In this document: positions 41,588 to 51,257 of the stretch, piece after piece
How the letters are laid out: each line of letters starts with the position of its first letter
How positions within the stretch are numbered: the stretch's first letter is position 1
From: DATLXU01 sp035575515
GTDB lineage: Bacteria > Acidobacteriota > Blastocatellia > UBA7656
Assembly (NCBI GenBank): GCA_035575515.1
Contig: DATLXU010000100.1
Coordinates: 1-64,000, forward strand
Direction of reading: 5' to 3'
Length of the DNA: 64,000 nucleotides
Made by a program: the position numbers and the translations under genes
The notes under the pieces: model-generated
What the model saw: the letters and a program-made list of their open reading frames with translations, nothing else
Database searches by the model: none
What the model was told of the DNA's origin: nothing

Positions 41588-44104
41588 ATGATTCAAACGC
41601 TTTCTGAAATGTTCAAACGCTCGCGGGCTTTCACGCTCGCTTTAATCTTAATCCTTTCTTCCTTTGCATCTTTTGCTCAGACCGCAACTCCGGCGCAAAG
41701 GCCCGAAGCGCCGCCCTACAGTTGGCCGCGCAGCCACGATTATGATGTCATGCATTATCGCATCGCGCTGAGCTTTGACTGGTCGAACGATTCCATCGCG
41801 GGCGAAACAACCGTGACGCTGCGCCCGATGAAAAGCAATTTGAAAGAGATAGAGCTTGACGCGGGCGATATGAAAATTAACTCGGTTCATCTCGCGTCAG
41901 GGCCGACGCTGAAGTTCCGCTACGTTGACAACGAAAAGCTGTTCGTCGCGCTCGATAAAGATTATCCGGCTGGAACCGAGCTTCACATCGCAATCAACTA
42001 CGCGGCGACGCCGAAGAAGGGACTCACGTTCATAAAGCCCACGCCCGAAGACCCTTCGCGCCCTTATCAAATCTGGTCGCAGGGCGAATCCGAAGACAAT
42101 CACTACTGGTTCCCCTGCTACGACTACCCGAACGACAAAGCGACGACGGAGTTGATAGCGACCGTAGATGAAAATTTGCAGGTCATCTCGAACGGCTCGC
42201 TCGTTGAGGTGCAAACGGACGCGGCGAAAAAAACCAGGACCTATCACTGGAAGATGGACCGACCGTATTCGAGCTACCTGGTTTCAATAATCGTCGGCCA
42301 GTTCGCCGAGATCAAAAAACAGTACAAGACTGTGCCGGTCGTCTCTTACGTCTATGCGGACAAGGTGAATGACGCGCGGCTGTCGCTCGGAAAGATTGAC
42401 CAGATGGTCGCGTTTTTCTCGAAGCGGCTGGGATTCGATTTTCCATATCCGAAATATGCGCAGACGACCGTGCGCGATTTCGGCGGCGGGATGGAAAACA
42501 TCACTGCGACTACATTGACGGACACCGCTGTTCACGATGCGCGAGCGCACCTCGATGTTTCATCCGATGGGCTGATCTCGCACGAACTTGGGCATTCGTG
42601 GTTCGGGGATTTGCTGACGTGCCGCGACTGGGGCGAGTTGTGGCTGAACGAATCGTTCGCGACATTGATGGGTGCGCTGTGGACCGAGCACGATCTTGGC
42701 CGCGATGATTACCTCTACGAGATGTTTCAAAATCAGGACGCCTATTTTCAAGCGTGGGCGCAGGGCACGCGCCGCCCGATAGTCACGAAGCGTTATAGCG
42801 ATCCTGATTCTTTGTTCGATACTTACGCCTACCCGCGCGGCGGAGCCGTTTTGAACATGCTGCGGTTCACTCTTGGCGAAGAACTCTTCTGGAAAGCAAT
42901 GAAGCATTACCTGGAAAAGAATCAATGGCAGAATGTCGAAACACAGCAGCTTGTCATCGCGATTGAAGAGGCGACGGGACAGAACCTTCAATGGTTCTTC
43001 GACGAGTGGGTCTATAAGATGGGCCACCCTGAGTTTGAAATAAGTTCGAGCTACGATGAGAAAACGCATTCGCTCAGGCTCACCGTCAAGCAGACGCAAA
43101 AACCCGATGATGCGCGCCCTTGGTTTGAGTCGCCTGAGTTTTTCACGATGCCAGTTGATATTGCAGTGACAACCGCTTCGGGCGAAAAGATTCATCGCGT
43201 GATGATTGACGCGAAGGAAAAAGAGTTCACGTTTCCTGTAGATTCAAAGCCGTTGATCGTCAACTTTGATCGCGGCAATTACATCATCAAACAGGTGAAG
43301 TTTGATCGAAGCGATGACGAGATTGCTTATCAACTGCTTCACGACTCGGACGTAATGGGCCGCATCCGCGCGGCGATTGAATTAAAAGAGCATCACAACG
43401 ACGCGGCTGCAAAAGCGTTGAGTCAAGCAGCGCAGACAGACAAGTTCTGGGGCGTGCGCATTGAAGCTGTGAAGTCGCTTGCTGGTTTCAAGTCGGACGC
43501 TTCGCGCGCATCGCTCATTGAGGCTACAAAAGACACGGACTCGCGCATCCGCCGCGAGGCGATCAAAGCATTGGCCGAATTCAAAGACGCGAAGCTGGCC
43601 GGGCTTTTCACGAAGATAATCAACACGGATCAAAGTTATTTTGCTGTTGCCGAAGCGGAGCGCGCGCTAGGAGCGACGGGCGCGCCGCAGGCGTTTGAAG
43701 TTTTGGTCAGCGCGCTCAAGATGGACTCATGGCAGGAGACGATTCGCGCGGGGGCGTTGAACGGGCTTGCGCTGCTCAAAGACCCGCGCGCGTTCGAGCT
43801 TGGGGTCAAGTACGCCGCGCCCGGCAATGCTGTTAATCTGCGCGGCGCGGCCCTGCTGCTGATTGCAGAGGTGGGGAAAGAAAACAGGCGCGCGCTTGAA
43901 ATTCTCTTAGCGGCGATGAAAGAGAGATCATTGCAGGTTCGCTTGGCCGCGGCGCAGGCGCTCGGCACGCTCGGCGATGCAAAAGCGATCCCGCTGCTTG
44001 AAGAGTTGTCAAAGGCCGCAGACGTGCCGGAATTTCTTCGCAGGCAGATCGCTCAGATAATCGAACAGATAAAGAATCCAAAGAAGGACGAAAAGAAGAA
44101 TTAG
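41588..44104 (+). CDS. M1-family metallopeptidase with C-terminal HEAT-like repeats
   Basis: 838 residues from ATG 41588 (GGGAG upstream). A signal peptide (FTLALILILSSFASFAQTAT) is present. The catalytic zinc site is HELGH 332-336 with the third ligand Glu355 (WLNESFA). The substrate motif is GGGMENITATTLTD. It is an aminopeptidase N-type enzyme acting outside the cytoplasm. After residue ~600 the protein carries HEAT/PBS-like helical repeats (DAAAKALSQAAQTDKFWGVR; DSRIRREAIKALAEFKDAKL; LQVRLAAAQALGTLGDAKAI), replacing the usual ERAP1-type C-terminus. It is convergent with ispG. Confidence 0.94.
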   Translation: MIQTLSEMFKRSRAFTLALILILSSFASFAQTATPAQRPEAPPYSWPRSHDYDVMHYRIALSFDWSNDSIAGETTVTLRPMKSNLKEIELDAGDMKINSVHLASGPTLKFRYVDNEKLFVALDKDYPAGTELHIAINYAATPKKGLTFIKPTPEDPSRPYQIWSQGESEDNHYWFPCYDYPNDKATTELIATVDENLQVISNGSLVEVQTDAAKKTRTYHWKMDRPYSSYLVSIIVGQFAEIKKQYKTVPVVSYVYADKVNDARLSLGKIDQMVAFFSKRLGFDFPYPKYAQTTVRDFGGGMENITATTLTDTAVHDARAHLDVSSDGLISHELGHSWFGDLLTCRDWGELWLNESFATLMGALWTEHDLGRDDYLYEMFQNQDAYFQAWAQGTRRPIVTKRYSDPDSLFDTYAYPRGGAVLNMLRFTLGEELFWKAMKHYLEKNQWQNVETQQLVIAIEEATGQNLQWFFDEWVYKMGHPEFEISSSYDEKTHSLRLTVKQTQKPDDARPWFESPEFFTMPVDIAVTTASGEKIHRVMIDAKEKEFTFPVDSKPLIVNFDRGNYIIKQVKFDRSDDEIAYQLLHDSDVMGRIRAAIELKEHHNDAAAKALSQAAQTDKFWGVRIEAVKSLAGFKSDASRASLIEATKDTDSRIRREAIKALAEFKDAKLAGLFTKIINTDQSYFAVAEAERALGATGAPQAFEVLVSALKMDSWQETIRAGALNGLALLKDPRAFELGVKYAAPGNAVNLRGAALLLIAEVGKENRRALEILLAAMKERSLQVRLAAAQALGTLGDAKAIPLLEELSKAADVPEFLRRQIAQIIEQIKNPKKDEKKN

Positions 44105-44122
44105 CGGCGATAGATTATTCGG

Positions 44123-45364
44123 TTATGCAACTGAAGCCGCGCCGTCACGGCTCGCATAGCGGGTCGCAATATACTCATCGAGTATCTTGATGAAGTCCTC
44201 GACGATGGTCGGGCCTTGAAGCGTGACGAACTTCGCGCCGTCAACGTAAACCGGCGCGCGAGGCTCTTCGCCCGTGCCGGGCAGCGAGATGCCGATGTTT
44301 GCGTGCTTCGATTCGCCCGGCCCGTTCACGACGCAGCCCATCACGGCTACTTTCAATTCTTCAACGCCGATGTACTTCTCTTTCCACGCAGGCATCTGAT
44401 TGCGGATATAGTCTTGAATGTCTTCGGCCATCTCTTGAAACAGTGTCGAGGTCGTGCGCCCGCAGCCCGGACAAGCCGTGACTAACGGCATAAACGAGCG
44501 CAATCCCATAGTTTGAAGAATCTGCTGCGCGACTATGACTTCTTCGGTGCGGTCGCCGTTCGGGCGCGGCGTGAGCGACACGCGAATCGTATCTCCGATG
44601 CCTTGTTGCAACAGCACGGCCATCGCCGCCGTCGAAGCGACTATGCCTTTGCTCCCCATGCCCGCTTCCGTAAGCCCAAGATGCAGCGGGTAATCGCAGC
44701 GCGCCGCAAGGTCTGTGTAGATTGCAATCAAGTCCTGCACTTCGGAAACCTTCGCGCTCAAAATTATTTTGTCGTGCGCGAGGCCGAAGCTTTCGGCCAA
44801 TTCGGCAGATTCGAGCGCGCTCAGCACTACAGCTTCGCGCATAACGTCGCGCGCGTCTTTTGGATTTGAACGCGCGGCGTTTTCGTCCATCAATCGAGTT
44901 AGCAATCCTTGATCGAGCGAACCCCAGTTGACGCCAATGCGCACGGGCTTATCGTTTTCGATGGCGACTTCGACCATCGCTTGAAAATTCTTATCGTGAT
45001 GCTGGCCCGGCCCTACGTTGCCGGGATTGATTCGATACTTTGCCAGCGCCCGCGCGCATTCCGTGTACTCTTTGAGCAGTATGTGGCCGTTATAATGAAA
45101 GTCGCCAATGACGGGAACCATCACGCCGCGTTCGCCTAGTCTTTCAATGATGTGCGGCACTGCCGCTGCAGCCTGCCGAGTGTTGACCGTTACGCGGACA
45201 AGCTCTGAACCTGCGCGAGCGAGTTCTTCAACCTGCCGCGCCGTCGCTTCAACGTCAACCGTATCGGTGTTGGTCATTGATTGAACGACTATAGGGTTTG
45301 CGCCGCCGACACGAACGCCGCCGATGTTGACCGCCACCGAACGTCTTCGATTGATCTCTGACAA
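44123..45364 (-). CDS. ispG: 4-hydroxy-3-methylbut-2-enyl diphosphate synthase
   Basis: 413 residues, normal length. It has VQSMTNTDTVDVEATARQVE near the start, the TIM-barrel segments VRIGVNWGSLDQGLL and LHLGLTEAGMGSKGIVASTA, and the iron-sulfur cysteines in TACPGCGRTTSTLFQEMAED and VMGCVVNGPGESKHANIGIS. It reduces MEcPP to HMBPP in the MEP isoprenoid pathway with a 4Fe-4S cluster. GGAG-type binding bases (AAAGGAGCGATTG) precede the start. It is divergent from a broken kinase gene. Confidence 0.97.
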   Translation of the reverse strand: MSEINRRRSVAVNIGGVRVGGANPIVVQSMTNTDTVDVEATARQVEELARAGSELVRVTVNTRQAAAAVPHIIERLGERGVMVPVIGDFHYNGHILLKEYTECARALAKYRINPGNVGPGQHHDKNFQAMVEVAIENDKPVRIGVNWGSLDQGLLTRLMDENAARSNPKDARDVMREAVVLSALESAELAESFGLAHDKIILSAKVSEVQDLIAIYTDLAARCDYPLHLGLTEAGMGSKGIVASTAAMAVLLQQGIGDTIRVSLTPRPNGDRTEEVIVAQQILQTMGLRSFMPLVTACPGCGRTTSTLFQEMAEDIQDYIRNQMPAWKEKYIGVEELKVAVMGCVVNGPGESKHANIGISLPGTGEEPRAPVYVDGAKFVTLQGPTIVEDFIKILDEYIATRYASRDGAASVA

Positions 45365-45525
45365 GCAATCGCTCCTTTGCAGGGATAGCTAAGAAAGAAT
45401 TGTAACGGGCGCCAAGGCGCGCCGCAACTTCACTATAGTTAATCGCCGGGCCGGTTTGACAGGAATATTATGATTTATTACTCTGAGTCCGATGTTTAGC
45501 TCGTGTTAATTGAGGTTCGGCCCCC

Positions 45526-45594
45526 CTGGAGGTCATTTGTAATTCAAATGGTCAGAGGCTGCAAAGTACTTCCCAATCAGGAGACAGCCTCCAG
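45526..45594. other. Structured intergenic segment upstream of the broken kinase
   Basis: CTGGAGG (45526-45532) is complementary to CCTCCAG (45588-45594). GAGGCTG (45555-45561) is complementary to CAGCCTC (45585-45591), so the two pairings compete for the same right-hand strand. CATTTG/CAAATG forms a third small hairpin. It could be a relic of an attenuator or of the deleted part of the kinase locus. No function can be assigned. Confidence 0.4.
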
Positions 45595-45604
45595 AACCTG
45601 ATAT

Positions 45605-46301
45605 AATGTGACGCTCGATGATACATATGCCAGAAGCCACGTGGGAGTGACTCCGGGCCAGCACGTCATGCTTGCGGTAAGCGACACCGGGACAGGCATG
45701 AGCCATGAGATGATGGCGCGCATCTTCGATCCCTTTTTCACTACTAAGGGTCCGGGCAAAGGCACCGGGCTTGGGCTTTCGACCGTCTACGGCATAGTCA
45801 GGCAATCGGGCGGTAACATTTGGGTCTATAGCGAGCCGGGACAGGGAACGACCTTCAAGGTTTACTTTTCCCATCGTTGATGAGCAGGCGGGCGAAATTG
45901 CGCCTGAGGCGAAAGAGACCGCCTCGCTTGAGGGGACAGAGACTATACTGCTGGTCGAAGACGAGGAGACCGTGCGCGACCCGGCGCGGATAGCCTTAGA
46001 GTCAAATGGCTATCGAGTGCTTGTCGCTTCCGGCGGCAGGGAGGCGATTGAACTGTCGGCCTGCTATGAAGGGATCATACACTTAATGGTGACGGACGTG
46101 GTAATGCCTGATATAAGCGGTCGCGAGCTTGCGACGCGGCTGGCGCCGACTCGCCCCGACATGAAGGTGCTTTATATGTCCGGCTACACCGACAATGCGA
46201 TCGTTCATCACGGCGTGCTTGACAGCGGATTGGCTTTTCTTCAGAAGCCATTCGCGCCCGCCGACCTCGCGCGTAAAGTGCGTGAAGTTTTGGAAAGATA
46301 A
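45605..46301 (+). pseudogene. Remnant of a hybrid histidine kinase (HATPase end + receiver), frameshifted
   Basis: Homology to PAS-type hybrid kinases begins abruptly at NVTLDDTYARSHVGV with a TGA stop just upstream, so the sensor, HisKA and N-terminal ATPase parts are missing. The ATPase G boxes remain (VSDTGTGMSHEMMARIFDPF, GKGTGLGLSTVYGIVRQSGG). At 45864-45875 the frame breaks in a CTTTTCCC run; removing one T restores KVYFPIVDEQAGEIAPEAKE and leads into a receiver domain (ILLVEDEETVRDPARIALES; phospho-Asp in VTDVVMP; Lys in LQKPF). The receiver (45972-46301) might still be translated alone. Confidence 0.85.
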
Positions 46302-46409
46302 ATAGATGGCACCGCGAAAGCGTCCGGCGCGCTTGCGCAAACAGGGTAGAAGCTATATCTTTCCCGCGTCATTCAGATTGAAATCTCCTTCGATTGGGAG
46401 GCAAGCGCG

Positions 46410-46832
46410 ATGAAAGACAGGCTCAGCGACCTTGAAAAAGCAAAAGAAAGTGTGACCGCGAGCGCACCTTATGAAGTCTCTAAGCGATACTCGCTGCCGC
46501 ATCACATGGTGACTACGGCATTCACGCTCGACGGCTACAGGATAGTTCGCAATCTCGGAGTGGTGCGCGGCATCACGGTTCGCTCGCGCTCAATCTTCGG
46601 AACACTGGGTGGCGCGCTGCATACGATAGTCGGCGGCAACATCACCGCTTTCACGAAGCTATGCGAGACGACGCGCGCCGAAGCCTTTGAAATCATGGTT
46701 CAGCATGCAAGCGAGTTGGGAGCTAATGCCGTCGTCGGTATGCGCTACGACGCAACAGAGGTGATGAGCGGCGTGAGCGAAGTCCTCGCCTATGGAACGG
46801 CGGTCATTGTAGAGCCGATTGATAATCAGTAG
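46410..46832 (+). CDS. YbjQ/UPF0145 (DUF74) family protein
   Basis: 140 residues; GGGAGG lies upstream of the ATG. The conserved core is MVTTAFTLDGYRIVRNLGVV, RGITVRSRSIFGTLGGALHT, AFEIMVQHASELGANAVVGM, ending EVLAYGTAVIVEPI. The family forms a pentameric dodecin-like fold and is annotated as possibly heavy-metal binding; no function is proven. The ~30-residue N-terminal extension is charged. The stop codon (TAG 46830-46832) is in the left arm of palindrome E16. Confidence 0.9.
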   Translation: MKDRLSDLEKAKESVTASAPYEVSKRYSLPHHMVTTAFTLDGYRIVRNLGVVRGITVRSRSIFGTLGGALHTIVGGNITAFTKLCETTRAEAFEIMVQHASELGANAVVGMRYDATEVMSGVSEVLAYGTAVIVEPIDNQ

Positions 46833-46938
46833 GCAGTAGGCAGTTGGGGGCTACCGTTGAACGTTGGACCGTAGTAATGATAGCAATGAGGTTTATGTGA
46901 GCATTCACATCAATCCAAATAAATGCCTACTGCCTACT
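46827..46938. repeat. Palindrome E16 (CAGTAGG words) with both stop codons of convergent genes in its arms
   Basis: The left arm CAGTAGGCAGTAGGCAG (46827-46843) is complementary to TGCCTACTGCCTACT (46924-46938). The TAG inside the 7-nt word supplies the stop codon of the YbjQ gene on the plus strand (46830-46832) and of the M24 peptidase gene on the minus strand (46937-46939). Loop of about 80 nt. Confidence 0.92.
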
Positions 46939-48133
46939 AGCTGAGTATCGCCACAACCTCGCGCTGAGGCTCGCCGCCCGTGACGCGCGCAGATTTTTCA
47001 TCCACGTAAACATCAATCTCGCTCCGAACGCCAAAACGCCCTTCGAGATAAATTCCCGGCTCAATCGAAAAACAGGTGCGAGGTATCAGCACGCGCGAAT
47101 CCTTAGTCTCAAGATTGTCAATGTTGGCGCCGTTGCCATGAACTTCTGTGTGGATGTTGTGGCCCGTGCGGTGAATGAAATAATCGCCGTAACCTGCTTC
47201 GTCAATCACCGCGCGGCACACGTCATCAACCTGCCAGCCGTAAACCTGTCGGCCCGATGAGAACGCTTCTTTCACGAAGTTCGTCGCCGCGTCGCGCGCG
47301 TCGCGCACTACGTTGAAAACTTTTTGCACTTCTTCGGGCACGCGCTCGGCCACGACAGATGTCCACGTTATGTCTGCATAGACAGAGTTCGGACGATTGA
47401 GCTTCGCCCACAGGTCAATCAACACGAAGTCACCGGCATTAATCGCCGAATGCCGCTCGGCGGTAGGTTCATAATGCGGCATCGCGCTGTTGGCGTTCAC
47501 GGCGACAATCGGCGGGTCTTTCGTGACGAGGTTGCGTTCGTGAAAGCGGCGCAGTATGTATTGCTGTATGTCGTGCTCGTTTACCGGTGTACCTGCTTTG
47601 ACGCGGCGACCAATTTCCGCAAACGCATCAGCTACAATTTCGTAAAGCCCGCGCGCGGCTTCGTCGTGCATCGCGAGTTGCTCGTCGCCCCAGGCGGACT
47701 CGAATCGCTGAACCAGATCAGCCGACGAAATAATCTCGACGCCGAACGAACGGATCAATTCAATCGTGCCCGCATCAACTCTCGAAAGATACGGTATCGC
47801 TGCGTCGGGCGAGTATTGCATCGCAACGCGCGGCTTGCGATTGCTTGCCAGTGCCAGCAGTGAATCTTTCAAATGAGCGTGGAGCTGCTGCCATGGCAGG
47901 TAGATTAATTTCCTGCCGGGCAAGTGATCGAGCACGTCGCGCTCAATCGAATGGTTAATCTTCGTAGGCTCGCCTTCGCGCGGTATCAAATAGAACCATC
48001 GCCGCGTTGCCATGTGGCCTTCTTCGGGCATCCTCAGTATGTTTGCCGCTATCGGGTCGCTGCCGCGAAAGCTGTAGAACAGCCAGCCGTCAAGGTCTGC
48101 TTCTTTGAGTGCTTGTTGAATCCTTTCGATCAA
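46937..48133 (-). CDS. M24-family (Xaa-Pro-type) metallopeptidase
   Basis: 398 residues from TTG 48133, chosen for GGAGGAG 6 nt upstream; the frame opens to 48196. An N-terminal creatinase-like domain (GWLFYSFRGSDPIAANILRM) is followed by the pita-bread domain. The metal site contains VLIDLWAKLNRPNSVYADIT (with DxxA instead of the usual aspartate spacing), GYGDYFIHRTGHNIHTEVHG and TCFSIEPGIYLEGRFGVRSE. Ligands Asp, Asp, His, Glu, Glu appear to be present. It removes residues N-terminal to proline or acts on related amide bonds. It is cytoplasmic with no signal peptide. Confidence 0.9.
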   Translation of the reverse strand: MIERIQQALKEADLDGWLFYSFRGSDPIAANILRMPEEGHMATRRWFYLIPREGEPTKINHSIERDVLDHLPGRKLIYLPWQQLHAHLKDSLLALASNRKPRVAMQYSPDAAIPYLSRVDAGTIELIRSFGVEIISSADLVQRFESAWGDEQLAMHDEAARGLYEIVADAFAEIGRRVKAGTPVNEHDIQQYILRRFHERNLVTKDPPIVAVNANSAMPHYEPTAERHSAINAGDFVLIDLWAKLNRPNSVYADITWTSVVAERVPEEVQKVFNVVRDARDAATNFVKEAFSSGRQVYGWQVDDVCRAVIDEAGYGDYFIHRTGHNIHTEVHGNGANIDNLETKDSRVLIPRTCFSIEPGIYLEGRFGVRSEIDVYVDEKSARVTGGEPQREVVAILS

Positions 48134-48294
48134 GATCAACTCCTCCGTTTGGATTTTATAGCCATTTACCTTATCACTTCCTCGCCACAACAACAATTCC
48201 TGCGTCCGCGTATTTACTTCCTAGCGTATAAGAGGCGGGCGATTTACTCTGGCGCAAAAGGCTATGTTATATTGAGAAGTCGCGAGATTGCCGT

Positions 48295-51009
48295 ATGACG
48301 AAACGGTTGCGATTCATACTTGGCGCGATTTTTTTCGCGCTGCTGCTCATCTACAGCGGCGCGCGCTTCTATCGAGTCTATGCTTACCTCTCGATGAAAA
48401 GCGATCCCGGCTGGTCTCCCATTCAAATGGGAAGTCATGTGCGAATCGGAGACATCACAAACGCTGAGTCTGAAGGCACGGTCCATATAAATGACGAGAT
48501 ACTTTCCATCAACGGCCAGCCGATCAAGTACCACTGGCAAGTCGCGGAAATCTTCAACCGCATCGAGCCAGATCGCCCTTACTTGATTGAGATTAAGCGC
48601 AACAACGCGCCGCCGCACACGGTCGCGCTCCGTTCGCAACCAGTCTCGCTCATCACATGGAAAATCTATGGCGCGGCGCGGCTGCTGATTCCAAGCATCT
48701 TCCTCGTAACCGGTCTCGTCGTCTTTCTGCTCAAGCCGAACGACAAGCAGGCATTTCTGCTCGCGCTGATGTTCGGCATGTTCGTCGGCGCGATTGTGGC
48801 CATCAATCCGAGCTTCGCGGGCGAACCCGCGTGGCTCATAGGCGTGATGCTTGCGGTTCAACTCGTATCTCTATTTCTATGGCCTGTCTTCTTTCATTTC
48901 TTTCTGATATTCCCTGAGCCGTCGCCGCTACTGCAGCGCGCGCCGCGGCTCGAAAAATTTCTCTACGCGCCGCACCTTGTTACGGCCTTTCCATATTTTG
49001 CGACTTTGAACGTGCTGGCGGCCTTCTCGCCGGATGATTACATCGCGTTTCGGTTCAGGTACGACTCGCTGGAAATAGTGAGCGTCATCGTCGCGACGCT
49101 CTATATCGCTGGTGGCCTGTTGTCGTTAATAGTCAACTATCGCCAGGCGAGCCGCTCGTCACGCCGCAAGATGCGCGTCGTCGTGGCGGGGAGCATCGCG
49201 GGTTTTCTGCCGATATTTTTGGTCATAGGGCTTGCGGTGTTCTTCAACCTATCGAAGACCGACCCGAAGCTCACGCAGTGGCTTTTGATACTGGCTTTCT
49301 TTTCATTTCCGCTCTTTCCATTGTCGTTCGCTTACGCAATCGTGCGGCACAAGATCATCCCCATTCGATTGATGGTCCGCCGCAGCGTGCGCTACCTGCT
49401 CGTTTCGCGCGGATTCATCATCATTCAAGCCTTGGTTGTCTTCGCCGTCTTGAGTTTTCTGCTCACGGGCAGTCGCATGGAGTGGATTGACAGTCTCGGC
49501 GAGCGCGCAGACATCGCCGCAACAATTATCGCGACCGCGATTGCGATTGCCGCGCTTACACTCGTCAATCAACGAGTGATGCCGATGATTGACCGCCGCT
49601 TCTTCCGCGAAGCTTACAACGCGCAGCAGATTCTATCTGATCTGGGAATGGAGATGCGGCGCGTCACCTCGATTCCTCAACTGCTGAAACTGTCAGCCGC
49701 AAAGATTCAGGATGCGCTCTACGCGGAAAACATAACCATATTCCTCAGAGACGACGAAACGGGAGATTACAAGGGTGCGATCTCGTCCCGGATGGCTGAA
49801 AACGGCGCGAGTAGCTTTCAGCCTGCCGACGAGCTTTCGATTCCGCGCGACGGCCTTGTAGTGAAGCGGCTGCGCGGCGCATCTTTACCGCTGATGACCG
49901 ACCTCGATTTGCCGAAGGAAAAGGGCCGGACTTGGCAGTTCTTTTATCCGCATCCCTCTGACGATAAACAACAGGAAGAAGTGCGAAAGCGCGAGCGCGC
50001 GTTGCTGCGCCGGTTACGCGCGGCGCTGTTACTTCCCGTCGCGACGAAAGACGAATTGCTCGCCATCGTTTCGCTTGGCCCGCGACTCGGCGACCTTCCC
50101 TTCTCGCGCGAAGACAAACAACTGCTCACAGCCGTCGCGTGGCAGATGGCTTTTGCAATTCAAAACGCGCGGCTCGTCCAGCAGGCCGCCGAAGAAGAGC
50201 GGCTACGCCGCGAGCTTGAGATCGCGACGACTGTTCAAAGGCGATTGTTCCCCGAACGCCCGCCCGAAATCGAATCGCTTGAGCTTGCAGGCGTGTGCCA
50301 CCCTGCGCGCGGAGTCGGCGGCGATTACTACGATTTCATTCTGCTTGATCAGAGCAGAGTCGGAATTGCTGTGGCCGACGTTGCGGGCAAAGGAATATCG
50401 GCGGCGCTCTTAATGTCGACGGTTCAGGCGTCGTTGCGCAGTCAGGCGCAATCGGTAAACGGCAATCTGATCGAGCTTGTCTCTTCGATGAATCGCCTGC
50501 TGCACGTTTCAACCGATGCGTCGAGCTACGCAACTTTCTTTTACGCGCAGTTTGATGAAAAGACCGGCGCGCTGACCTACGTGAACGCGGGCCACAACCC
50601 CCCTATGCTGATGCGCGCAAGCACAGCGATAAAGGCGCAAGGCGCAGGCCACGCTGCGATTGCGACGGGCGACGCGAGAGTTGCCGAAGCAGAGGCAAGG
50701 CTTGTGGATTTCGATCTGCTCACGACGGGCGGCCCAATCATCGGCGCTTTCAACGAATGCGAGTACCAGCAGGAGACGATTCAGATGCAGAGCGGCGACC
50801 TGCTTGTGGCCTACACGGACGGCGTGACCGAAGCGCGCAACGCCAGCGATGAAGAGTTCGGAGAGAAACGACTGCGGCGCATCCTAGCCGAATCATCGCA
50901 TCTTTCGGCTCAGGAACTGACAGAAAAAATAGTCGAGAGCGTGCGCTCATGGTCGAGCGACACGCCGCAGCAGGACGACCTCACACTCGTCGTGATGAAG
51001 GTGAAGTGA
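48295..51009 (+). CDS. Membrane-bound PP2C/SpoIIE-type phosphatase with PDZ-like and GAF domains
   Basis: 904 residues. An N-terminal membrane helix is followed by a periplasmic PDZ-like stretch (about 45-115: GTVHINDEILSINGQPIKYH). About eight membrane helices span about 120-430. A GAF-type domain (about 440-625, SDLGMEMRRVTSIPQLLKLS) ends in a coiled coil (QQAAEEERLRRELEIATTVQ). The SpoIIE/PP2C domain (about 650-904) keeps the metal Asp residues in GVGGDYYDFILLDQSRVGIA, VADVAGKGISAALLM and DLLVAYTDGVTEARNASDEE. Such RsbU-like phosphatases usually control partner-switching via an anti-anti-sigma factor; none is adjacent. Confidence 0.92.
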   Translation: MTKRLRFILGAIFFALLLIYSGARFYRVYAYLSMKSDPGWSPIQMGSHVRIGDITNAESEGTVHINDEILSINGQPIKYHWQVAEIFNRIEPDRPYLIEIKRNNAPPHTVALRSQPVSLITWKIYGAARLLIPSIFLVTGLVVFLLKPNDKQAFLLALMFGMFVGAIVAINPSFAGEPAWLIGVMLAVQLVSLFLWPVFFHFFLIFPEPSPLLQRAPRLEKFLYAPHLVTAFPYFATLNVLAAFSPDDYIAFRFRYDSLEIVSVIVATLYIAGGLLSLIVNYRQASRSSRRKMRVVVAGSIAGFLPIFLVIGLAVFFNLSKTDPKLTQWLLILAFFSFPLFPLSFAYAIVRHKIIPIRLMVRRSVRYLLVSRGFIIIQALVVFAVLSFLLTGSRMEWIDSLGERADIAATIIATAIAIAALTLVNQRVMPMIDRRFFREAYNAQQILSDLGMEMRRVTSIPQLLKLSAAKIQDALYAENITIFLRDDETGDYKGAISSRMAENGASSFQPADELSIPRDGLVVKRLRGASLPLMTDLDLPKEKGRTWQFFYPHPSDDKQQEEVRKRERALLRRLRAALLLPVATKDELLAIVSLGPRLGDLPFSREDKQLLTAVAWQMAFAIQNARLVQQAAEEERLRRELEIATTVQRRLFPERPPEIESLELAGVCHPARGVGGDYYDFILLDQSRVGIAVADVAGKGISAALLMSTVQASLRSQAQSVNGNLIELVSSMNRLLHVSTDASSYATFFYAQFDEKTGALTYVNAGHNPPMLMRASTAIKAQGAGHAAIATGDARVAEAEARLVDFDLLTTGGPIIGAFNECEYQQETIQMQSGDLLVAYTDGVTEARNASDEEFGEKRLRRILAESSHLSAQELTEKIVESVRSWSSDTPQQDDLTLVVMKVK

Positions 51010-51020
51010 AGCGAAACAGA

Positions 51021-51257
51021 TTAGAATCCCGCGCGGGCGCGTTCGGCTTCGACCGATGCCTGAAAAGAGAAAATAATCTTCCCATCGGAATCAATATAGG
51101 TTGCACTGGTCGTCCCCGTGAAGCGATCCATCGTTTCATTCACCTCTATAGCCCCGCTGACTTTCGTTGTGCCCAAGAACTCCGCGCTTTTGTCGTGTAT
51201 TAGCGCGAGGAATGCGATTGAGAACTCGCCGTCTTTTATTCTGCTCCACTCGCAAGG
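51021..51257 (-). pseudogene. C-terminal remnant of an unrecognised protein gene
   Basis: Reading the minus strand from about 51257 to TAA 51021-51023 gives about 78 residues of clear coding character: EWSRIKDGEFSIAFLALIHD, then KSAEFLGTTKVSGAIEVNET and MDRFTGTTSATYIDSDGKII. The alternation of beta strands resembles the end of small exported proteins of the 'lipocalin/SnoaL-like, W...F...G...T' type, but the family is not certain. There is no start: a stop codon lies just upstream, next to a GTAACGCC/GGCGTTAC hairpin (51257-51276), so the 5' part has been lost. Confidence 0.6.
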
